DNA of 64,000 nt, taken from Opitutaceae bacterium. GTDB lineage: Bacteria; Verrucomicrobiota; Verrucomicrobiia; Opitutales; Opitutaceae. Position 1 is the first letter of the stretch, and the number at the start of each line of letters is the position of its first letter. This document shows positions 1-6,332 of the stretch, in pieces. The notes below the pieces were generated by a model. The model did not search any database and was not told the origin of the DNA. It saw nothing but the letters and a program-made list of their open reading frames with translations. The stretch is taken from assembly GCA_030693515.1 (NCBI GenBank), contig JAUYAK010000049.1, positions 1-64,000 of the forward strand, in the 5' to 3' direction. The position numbers were made by a program, and so were the translations under genes.

Positions 1-1
1 G

Positions 2-724
2 TGCCTCGGCAAGATGGGCGAAGTCTCGAAGGCCGGGCGCACCGTGCTGTTTGTGAGCCACAACATGGCCGCGACCCGCGCCCTGTGCACGACGGCGATC
101 TGGATGGACCAGGGTGCGGTGAAGGAAATCGGCCGGGTCGCGCCCGTGGCCGACCATTACCTCGCCCGCCTGCACGCCAATCCCTCGCTCGACACCGCGC
201 TGGGCGACCGGCCCCGCGCGCAGCACTTCGGCTCCAAGCTCAAGCTCACCCACGTGCGCCTCAACCAGGGCCGCGGCCTCTGGCACGGCCAGCCCCTCGA
301 GGTCGAGTTTCACTTCGAATGCCCCTCCGCCGTCGAGGAGGTTTCCTTTGGCATCGGCTTCTGCAACCGCGACGGCCCGCCGGTGCTGTGCCTCGACTCG
401 GACATTCCCGGCAAGCGCTGGTCGATTGCCGCCGGGCAATCGGGTTGGGTGCTACTAAAGCTTCCCAGCCTGCACCTGGAGCCTCACTTCTATTCGCTCT
501 ATGTCGGCGCGCGCTCGGGCAACGCCCACATCCTTGATTACCTCCCTCAGGTGGGCGACGTGCTCGTGACCCCCAGTGAGGCGACTCCGGCGATGATCGC
601 TGGCCAAGAGTCCGGCCGCGGCGGTGTCCGCCAACCCTCCGAGGCCAGCCTCACGCTCGATCTTTCCCAGCCTCGCGCCGGGCAAACACGCCCGCCATTC
701 CCCAGCTCACCAGTGCGAGCGTGA
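2..724 (+). CDS. Wzt-like polysaccharide ABC transporter ATP-binding protein (5' truncated by window edge)
   Basis: Only the last 240 or so codons are present; the reading frame is open from base 2. The first residues read CLGKMGEVSKAGRTVLFVSHN, which carries the H-loop (switch) histidine that follows Walker B in the Wzt/KpsT/TagH family of polysaccharide exporters. After a short linker (to about residue 60) comes a beta-rich domain of about 130 residues, matching the Wzt C-terminal carbohydrate-binding domain that recognises the capped glycan. Walker A, signature and Walker B would lie upstream of the window. The last 24 codons overlap the opposite-strand ccoI gene, and the last ~45 residues look like a non-conserved run-on. 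The partner permease should lie upstream. Confidence 0.85.
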   Translation, partial: CLGKMGEVSKAGRTVLFVSHNMAATRALCTTAIWMDQGAVKEIGRVAPVADHYLARLHANPSLDTALGDRPRAQHFGSKLKLTHVRLNQGRGLWHGQPLEVEFHFECPSAVEEVSFGIGFCNRDGPPVLCLDSDIPGKRWSIAAGQSGWVLLKLPSLHLEPHFYSLYVGARSGNAHILDYLPQVGDVLVTPSEATPAMIAGQESGRGGVRQPSEASLTLDLSQPRAGQTRPPFPSSPVRA

Positions 725-3131
725 GCAGGGAGTTCACAGGCATCAGCACTGCGGCGAGCAGCGGGTTCATGCGGCCCGCGACCGCCAGGCCGACGGCGGT
801 CAGGTTGTAGGTAATCGAAAAAACCAAAATCGCGCGCTGCGTGCGGCGGCGCACCGTGTCCACTTCGAAGAGGGCGCGGATGCCGCCGATGCCGCGCCCG
901 AGCCAGTAGAAATCCGCCTTCCCTTCGAGCACCCCGCGATGCACGACCGGCGTGCCACGGCACAGCGCACGGTCGAAGGCCAGGCTGTCGTTGGCTCCGT
1001 CGCCGAGCATCAGCGCGTCGTCGGCCGCGTGACGGCCCAACCAGTCCGCCTTGGCCTGCGGGGCCAAGCCACCACGGGCGTGATCCGCAGGCAGTCCAAT
1101 CTCACGGGCGAGCGCGCCGACCTTGCCGGCGTGATCACCGCTGAGGATAAATACCTCCAGTCCGCGGGCGCGCAGCGCACCGATCTCGTCGCGCGCATCG
1201 GCCCGAGCCGTGTCGGCCAGATCGAAGCGTGCCAGCACCCGGCCCGCCCACGCGAAGATCGTGCCGCCCTCGCCGGCTTCGCCCGCGCGCCAGCCAGCGC
1301 GGCCCAACGACCACGGGCCGCACTCCACCCCGTGGCCAACCGTCTCGCGCACATCGCCGGCGATCGCCGTTTCTGTCCCGTTCTCGCCGAGTAAATTTTC
1401 GAGTAGACACTGGCTGACGGGATGCAGGCTGTCGCGGACGAGCGTGAACAACGCCGCGCGCTCGGCCGGCGCAAGGGCACGCAGCGCCGCGGGATTGCGC
1501 AACACGGGCGTCTCGAGCGTGAGCGTGCCGGTCTTGTCGAAGACGATCTTCCGCACGCGCCCCAGCCGCGCCCACAGCCCGCCGTCGCGCACGAAGACCC
1601 CGCGCCGCCGCAGCGCCACCGTCGCGATCTCGTCGGCGAGGGGGAAGGCCAGGCCGATGGCGCACGGGCACGACACCACGAGCACCGCCGTCACGACCGC
1701 CCCCGCCCGCAACGCATCGCCCGTCGCCAACCACCAGCCGGCGCCGGCGAGCGCTGCGATCGCAAGGATGCCGATGAGATAGCCCTGCACGATCTGTTCG
1801 AGCAACCCGCGGCGATCGCGGGTGCGCTCAGCGGGCGCCAGCAGGCGCGCGAGCAGCGACTCAGCCCATGGTTGCAGGGCTTCAAGCCGACACGCGGCGC
1901 GGCCGAGATTCACCGCGCCTGCCGGCACGCGCTGGCCGTTGCGAAATACGCGGGGCTCCGCCTCGCCGTTGATCGAGGCGAACGAGAAGGCCGCTGCCTC
2001 GCCCGCCAGCCGCGCCTCCACTGGCAGCATTTGGCCGGCGGCGAGCACGAGTCTCTGGCCGGCGAGCACCTGCTCCGGCGGCACCGCCGTGCCGTCGTCG
2101 AGGAGCACCGGCGCGGGTCGCGGCTGGTGCGCGAGCAAGCGCCGCCGGTTGCGCTCCACCGCCGCCACCTGCGCCCAGCGACCGATGAGCATCAGCACGA
2201 TGAACGCGCTGACGAAGTCGAAATACACGAACCGCTCCTCGCCCGCGAGCCACCCGTAGAGCGAGCCGGCGTAGGCGCCCACGATCCCGATCGCAATCGG
2301 CTGGTCGATGTGCAGCGCGCCCTCGCGCGCGGCCTGCACCGCGCGGCCGATGAAATAGCCCCCGCCCACGAGCACACTCAGCGTCCCAAAACCCAACGCG
2401 AGCAGGCCGAACAGCCGCGCATATTCAAACGACGGCTCCATCCCGAAATAAGTCGGGAAAGCGAACAGCATCACGTTCAGCGCAAAGGCCGCGCAGAGCC
2501 CCAGCCGCTTCGCGAGGCCGCGGCTCTCGGGCTCCGCGTCTTGCCCGCCCGCCGGCCCCGTGAGATAGCCCAGCGCCTGAAGCCGCCGCGCAAACTCCGC
2601 GGCGGAAAATTCTCCAGGGCTCCAGCGCAGCCGCATCGTGCCATACTGCGCATTGACGACGATGTCGCGCGCCCCCTGCGCCTGCTGAAAAATCCGCTCA
2701 ATCAGCCACACGCAGCCCGCGCAGGAAATGCCCTGCAGACCGAGCGTGAGTTCCGGGACGTCGAGGTAGGGCCGGCTCTCCGAGCCGGCCTGGGTTGCAG
2801 AGCGATGCGCCGGCTGGAACCCAGGCTCGCCCGGAGAGCGAGCCCCACCCTCGGCCTCGCGCTGCGCGGCTTCGAGCCAGCCGTAATCGCGCGGCTGGAA
2901 AACCGCCGCATCGGCCGGTGCGGTCACCTCGTCCTTGAGTCGATAGTAGCCGGCGAGGCCGTGCTCGTGCACGAGTCGGAAAACGTAGCTGCAGCCCGCG
3001 CAGCAGAAACCCGTCTCGCGCATCCGGGCATCAATAAGGGCGGCGCCGCAATGGCGGCAGATAGGTCGGGGTTTATCCCCGACAGGTGTTGGGCATAAAG
3101 CCCGAGCTACAGGTTCGGCCATCGCACTCAT
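651..3131 (-). CDS. ccoI: CcoI/FixI-type copper-translocating P-type ATPase
   Basis: 826-residue P1B-type ATPase expected to supply copper for cbb3 oxidase assembly. In order it shows a cysteine-rich N-terminal metal-binding region (CRHCGAAL at ~25-32, then FCCAGC at ~42-47), a heavy-metal-associated domain (GISCAGC, ~132-138), transmembrane helices, the ion-path motif SCPCAIGLAFPLAD, the phosphorylation site DKTGTL, and the hinge GDGANDS. The start was taken at 3131, two bases before the upstream gene's stop; a second ATG at 3122 also fits. The longer frame upstream overlaps the exporter gene and was discarded. Two stretches, residues ~7-24 and ~95-123, are encoded by palindromic repeats inserted in frame (see separate entries). 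The 3' end overlaps the convergent Wzt-like gene by 74 bases. Confidence 0.93.
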   Translation of the reverse strand: MSAMAEPVARALCPTPVGDKPRPICRHCGAALIDARMRETGFCCAGCSYVFRLVHEHGLAGYYRLKDEVTAPADAAVFQPRDYGWLEAAQREAEGGARSPGEPGFQPAHRSATQAGSESRPYLDVPELTLGLQGISCAGCVWLIERIFQQAQGARDIVVNAQYGTMRLRWSPGEFSAAEFARRLQALGYLTGPAGGQDAEPESRGLAKRLGLCAAFALNVMLFAFPTYFGMEPSFEYARLFGLLALGFGTLSVLVGGGYFIGRAVQAAREGALHIDQPIAIGIVGAYAGSLYGWLAGEERFVYFDFVSAFIVLMLIGRWAQVAAVERNRRRLLAHQPRPAPVLLDDGTAVPPEQVLAGQRLVLAAGQMLPVEARLAGEAAAFSFASINGEAEPRVFRNGQRVPAGAVNLGRAACRLEALQPWAESLLARLLAPAERTRDRRGLLEQIVQGYLIGILAIAALAGAGWWLATGDALRAGAVVTAVLVVSCPCAIGLAFPLADEIATVALRRRGVFVRDGGLWARLGRVRKIVFDKTGTLTLETPVLRNPAALRALAPAERAALFTLVRDSLHPVSQCLLENLLGENGTETAIAGDVRETVGHGVECGPWSLGRAGWRAGEAGEGGTIFAWAGRVLARFDLADTARADARDEIGALRARGLEVFILSGDHAGKVGALAREIGLPADHARGGLAPQAKADWLGRHAADDALMLGDGANDSLAFDRALCRGTPVVHRGVLEGKADFYWLGRGIGGIRALFEVDTVRRRTQRAILVFSITYNLTAVGLAVAGRMNPLLAAVLMPVNSLLTLALVSWGMAGVFARREAGKDRA
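2766..2848. repeat. Palindromic repeat family A, copy 1, inside ccoI
   Basis: Outer arms read GTAGGGCCGGCTCTCCGAGC and, on the other side, GGAGAGCGAGCCCCAC, with inner TGGGTT/AACCCA arms. The same architecture recurs at 3981-4084 and 35669-35768. Read on the minus strand it encodes ccoI residues ~95-123, between the metal-binding N-terminus and the HMA domain, without breaking the frame. Confidence 0.85.
3062..3112. repeat. Two-stem palindromic repeat (family H) inside the ccoI N-terminus
   Basis: Two adjacent hairpins, GTCGGGGTTTATCCCCGAC and GGGCATAAAGCCC, bounded by AGGT and a GAGCTAC end. On the minus strand it encodes residues ~7-24 of CcoI (around LCPTPVGDKPRP), immediately before the first CxxC. 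The outer GTAGCTC edge matches the edge of another repeat at 42570-42617. Confidence 0.75.
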
Positions 3132-3132
3132 C

Positions 3133-3828
3133 TTAGAAACACACCCACGAAAACGGATCCGGTCCGCTGAAACCCAGCGTGCCGCGCAGCCGCCAGCCCA
3201 TGACGGCCGCCGTGCCGAGGGCGAGACTGAGCCGCGCGCGTTCGAGCCAGAGAGGTGAAAGCTTGCCCCGCACCCAATGGAACTGCGTTTGCGCGAGCCA
3301 CAGCAGCGGCACCGTGCCGAGGCCAAACGCCAGCATGAACTCCACGCCCCGCAGGGCCGAGCCCGACAGCGCCGCCAACGCGACGAGGAAATATAGCGGC
3401 CCGCAGGGCAGCAGCGGCGTCGCCAGCCCCATCACCGCCGCCGCGCCGAGGCGCGAGCCGCCGCGCGCCCGGCGTTGCACACGAAACCCGAGCCGCGCGA
3501 GCCAGAGCGGCTTGGGCAAAAACCGATCCCAGCGCAGCGCGAGCGCGACGAATACCACGACCATCGCCCACGGCAGCCAGCGCAGCACCGGGTGCGAAAA
3601 CCCAACGAGCGCAGCCCCGCCCAGCCCGCCGACGATCCCGCCGATGGTCGCGTAGGCCACCAGCCGCGCGCCGTGATAGGCCGAGCTGACCGCCTGCATC
3701 GAGACCGCGTCGCCGCGCACCGGCAGCAGCGAGCACGCGAGCGGACCGCACATGCCCGCGCAATGCAGGCTCGTGACCAAGCCGGCTACAAATGCGGTCG
3801 CGGGCGAATTGACGGCAGCGAGTTCCAT
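3133..3828 (-). CDS. SafE/TauE-like membrane exporter of the cbb3 operon (COG2836 type)
   Basis: 231-residue polytopic membrane protein. It begins with a helix carrying SLHCAGMCGPLACSLLP, the CxGMCGP signature of the SafE-like proteins that commonly sit in cbb3 oxidase operons. A second conserved helix has ATPLLPCGPLYF. About six membrane segments are visible. Family members are annotated as sulfite exporters, but the cysteine/methionine motif and operon position make copper handling for oxidase assembly plausible (inference). The start was placed at 3828, five bases after the upstream stop; the longer upstream frame lies over the neighbouring gene and is not membrane-like. The ccoI start follows directly. 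Confidence 0.85.
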   Translation of the reverse strand: MELAAVNSPATAFVAGLVTSLHCAGMCGPLACSLLPVRGDAVSMQAVSSAYHGARLVAYATIGGIVGGLGGAALVGFSHPVLRWLPWAMVVVFVALALRWDRFLPKPLWLARLGFRVQRRARGGSRLGAAAVMGLATPLLPCGPLYFLVALAALSGSALRGVEFMLAFGLGTVPLLWLAQTQFHWVRGKLSPLWLERARLSLALGTAAVMGWRLRGTLGFSGPDPFSWVCF

Positions 3829-3833
3829 GGGCG

Positions 3834-4115
3834 TCAGCGCGGACGCGCGGTAGCGAGCGGCACCTCGGCCACCCGGTGTTTCGAGGCAAAGGTGATCCAA
3901 GCGCCCCAGACGAGAACCTGCAGCACGCAGACCGCGGCGAACCACAGCCAAAGGCGCGAGGGTTTCGCCGGATTCGAACGGTGGGGCCCGCTCTCCGAGC
4001 GGGCCTGGGTTGCCGGATGGCTCGCGCGCCCGATCTGCCCATCACCCTGCCATTCAGGCTGGCTCAGAGAGCCGGCCCCACCCACGGAGTCGCAACGTTG
4101 GCGGGGAGTCTTCAT
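3834..4115 (-). CDS. Small single-pass membrane protein in the ccoH position
   Basis: 93 residues, starting in an ATGA overlap with the ccoG stop, so probably translationally coupled. Residues ~11-46 are encoded by a family A palindromic repeat and are probably not original sequence. What remains is a short basic N-terminus, one hydrophobic helix (LWLWFAAVCVLQVLVWGAWI, ~55-74) and a short tail. In proteobacteria the gene between ccoG and ccoI is ccoH, which also starts with a membrane helix, but ccoH products are longer (about 150 residues) and no other similarity is visible. Function unknown; a cbb3 assembly role is inferred from position only. Confidence 0.65.
   Translation of the reverse strand: MKTPRQRCDSVGGAGSLSQPEWQGDGQIGRASHPATQARSESGPHRSNPAKPSRLWLWFAAVCVLQVLVWGAWITFASKHRVAEVPLATARPR
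3981..4084. repeat. Palindromic repeat family A, copy 2, inside the small membrane protein gene
   Basis: Starts GTGGGGCCCGCTCTCCGAGC, continues GGGCCTGGGTT, and closes with GAGAGCCGGCCCCAC. It has the same arms as the copies at 2766-2848 and 35669-35768 but a different ~45-base centre. It is in frame and without stops in the minus-strand gene, encoding residues ~11-46. Confidence 0.85.
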
Positions 4116-5521
4116 CGTCCCGCCTCCTCCTCCCGCAGCAACCGCGCCTCGGGTCCGATAAATTCCACGGTGCGCTCCAGAAAAAACGTCCCGGCCTCGT
4201 CGCGCACACGCACCGCAAAGTCGAACGGACCCGTGTAGCCTGCCCGCGGCTGCTGCAGCACGAGCGGCTGCACAATTTCGCCGAGCGCGGGAATCTCAAG
4301 CGGCGCGTTGAAGCCATGCTGCACAAACCCGGCCGGCGCGCGGCGCAGCTCCACGACAAAGCGCTGCGGCGCGTTGCGCTTGTTCACGATGCGCAGGAGA
4401 AACTGGTTGCGGACATGATCCGCGCTCACGATGTAGGGCGCGCCGGTGATGCGCGTGACGCCCAGATTCGCGGGCCGCACCGTCGAAAGCGCCCACGTCG
4501 CGACCGCTGCTCCCACCGCCAGGAGCACCCCGTAGAGGATGGTGCGCGGCCGCAGCCACCGCGTCCGCTCGCCGATGAAGGCTTTTTGCGAGTCGTAGCG
4601 GATGAGGCCGAGCGGCCGGCGCACGCGCGTCATTACGTCGTCACAGGCGTCGATGCACGCCGTGCAGCCAATGCACTCCATCTGCAGGCCCTGCCGGATG
4701 TCGATGCCGGTGGGACAGACCTGCACGCACTTGTTGCAGGCGATGCAGTCGCCCTCGTCCGGCGGGCCGGTCTTGCCGCGCGGCTCGCCGCGCTTCGCAT
4801 CATACCCGATCACCAGCGAGTGATCGTCGATCAGCGCGGACTGGATGCGTCCGTAGGGGCAGACGACGATGCAGAGCTGCTCGCGGAACCACGCGAAGTT
4901 GAAATACAGGACGCCCGTGCCCGCAGCCATGAAGACAAACGCCCCCCAGTGCGCGCCGGGCGCCTCGCGCATCATCGCCCACACCTCCGGCAACGAAACG
5001 AAGTAGGCCAGGAAGAGGTGAGTGATGCCGGCGGCCGCCAGCAGGTAGAGACCGTGCTTGAGCGCGCGCTTGAAAATCTTCCCGGCATCGAGCGGCGCGG
5101 CGTCGAGCGCCCGGCGCTGCACCGCATCGCCCTCAATCAGGCGCTCGATGCGGCGGAAGACATGATCGAGAAACACCGAGTGCGGGCAGGCCCACCCGCA
5201 CCAGACGCGACCCAGCAGCGCCGTCACAAAGAACAGCGAAAACCCCAGCCCCGTGATGAGGAAGAACAGCAGCCACAAGTCCTGCGCCGCGAGCGTGAGC
5301 CCGAAGAGATGGAAACGCCGGTGCGCCACATCGAGGAACACCGCCGGATGGCCGCCGATCTTGATCCACGGCAGCGCGAGGTAGAAGAGGATCAACCCAT
5401 AGGCCGTCCAGCGGCGCACGCGGGTGAAGCGGCCGCGGGTGTCGGCCGGATGCAGGAACGGCCGCGAGCCATCGGCGCGGATGGTCGTGACCGAATCACG
5501 ATTGGGCAGCGGTGACACCAC
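4112..5521 (-). CDS. ccoG: Cytochrome c oxidase accessory protein CcoG (FixG/RdxA)
   Basis: 469-residue membrane iron-sulfur protein; the family acts in copper reduction and delivery during cbb3 oxidase maturation. Visible parts are an N-terminal membrane helix, the FixG core GRVWCGWACPHSVFLDHVFR, more membrane helices, a cluster-binding region with CIACNKCVQVCPTGIDIRQG and CIGCTACIDACDDVM, a further helix, and a C-terminal immunoglobulin-like FixG domain. Translation starts at a GTG at 5521, nine bases after ccoP. The 3' end overlaps the next gene in an ATGA. Confidence 0.95.
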   Translation of the reverse strand: MVSPLPNRDSVTTIRADGSRPFLHPADTRGRFTRVRRWTAYGLILFYLALPWIKIGGHPAVFLDVAHRRFHLFGLTLAAQDLWLLFFLITGLGFSLFFVTALLGRVWCGWACPHSVFLDHVFRRIERLIEGDAVQRRALDAAPLDAGKIFKRALKHGLYLLAAAGITHLFLAYFVSLPEVWAMMREAPGAHWGAFVFMAAGTGVLYFNFAWFREQLCIVVCPYGRIQSALIDDHSLVIGYDAKRGEPRGKTGPPDEGDCIACNKCVQVCPTGIDIRQGLQMECIGCTACIDACDDVMTRVRRPLGLIRYDSQKAFIGERTRWLRPRTILYGVLLAVGAAVATWALSTVRPANLGVTRITGAPYIVSADHVRNQFLLRIVNKRNAPQRFVVELRRAPAGFVQHGFNAPLEIPALGEIVQPLVLQQPRAGYTGPFDFAVRVRDEAGTFFLERTVEFIGPEARLLREEEAGR

Positions 5522-5530
5522 AGGGCGGCC

Positions 5531-6115
5531 TCATTTGAGTGCGGGGACGATGGGCACCCATGCGTCCTGTTTCTGGATCGGTTCGCCCTCGCGGTGGAAA
5601 CTGAGCATGAACGCCGTGACCTCGGCTGTTTTCTTCGGGCCGATCACCGGACCCCAGGCGGGCATGCCTTTCGCGAGCACACCCTTGTCCACGACGGCCA
5701 ATATCTCCGTGGGGCGCCCGCCATGAACCCAGAGCTGATCCACGAGGTTGGGTCCGATGCCGCCGGTCAGCTTCTCATGGTGGCAACTGGCGCAGGTTGT
5801 CGCGTAAACTGCACGCCCCGCCGCCACAAACACGGCGTTCTGGCTCATCTTCCACAGACTCGCGTCGTCCACCGCCGGTGCGGCGGCCAGGCGCGCCGCC
5901 TCAATCCGCGCGATCTCGACGGTGACTTCCTGCGGGCCGTCGGGCCCGGCGCGGAACCACTCGTAGTAGCCCCAGTAACCGGCCGAGTAGACGATGGTGA
6001 TGAAGAGCGTGAAGAGCCACCAGTTGGGCAGGCGCTTGTCGTATTCCTGGATGCCGTCGTAGACGTGCGGGCGGACGGCGTTGTCGTCGGGCGGCTCAGG
6101 CGGGATCGGCGTCAT
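5531..6115 (-). CDS. ccoP: Monoheme CcoP subunit of cbb3-type cytochrome c oxidase
   Basis: 194 residues: a short cytoplasmic N-terminus with the FixP signature YDGIQEYDKRLPNWW, one membrane helix (~33-53), a linker, and a C-terminal c-type cytochrome domain with a single heme site CASCH. The methionine in AKGMPAWG is the likely distal ligand. Canonical CcoP has two heme domains; here only one is present, so electron transfer into the oxidase would pass one heme fewer. The ATG at 6115 overlaps the ccoQ gene by 20 bases; an upstream extension runs through ccoQ in another frame and was rejected. Confidence 0.92.
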   Translation of the reverse strand: MTPIPPEPPDDNAVRPHVYDGIQEYDKRLPNWWLFTLFITIVYSAGYWGYYEWFRAGPDGPQEVTVEIARIEAARLAAAPAVDDASLWKMSQNAVFVAAGRAVYATTCASCHHEKLTGGIGPNLVDQLWVHGGRPTEILAVVDKGVLAKGMPAWGPVIGPKKTAEVTAFMLSFHREGEPIQKQDAWVPIVPALK

Positions 6116-6287
6116 GGCGGGCGGCGGGGGTGGGCGTGGCGAAAGGCAGGTTTTCAAACCGCTCGATCTGCGGGCGGCGCATGCGCAACGCGCGCCACGC
6201 AAACGCCACGTAGATCGAGGCGGCGGTGATGAAGGCCGCGATCGTGAAGATCGCGGCGTGGTCTTCGAGGAGGAGGCGGCGGAACAT
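6096..6287 (-). CDS. ccoQ: CcoQ-like small subunit of cbb3 oxidase
   Basis: 63-residue protein with one N-terminal membrane helix (about residues 13-31, FTIAAFITAASIYVAFAW) followed by a basic, proline-rich tail. Length, topology and position between the catalytic subunit and ccoP fit CcoQ, which stabilises the oxidase complex. It starts 45 bases after the ccoNO stop and overlaps ccoP by 20 bases. Sequence identity to CcoQ cannot be judged by eye, so the call rests mainly on context. Confidence 0.75.
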   Translation of the reverse strand: MFRRLLLEDHAAIFTIAAFITAASIYVAFAWRALRMRRPQIERFENLPFATPTPAARHDADPA

Positions 6288-6332
6288 GAGAGGAAATTAC
6301 GATTTGGGTCTTACGATTTTAGAGGGCCCGCC

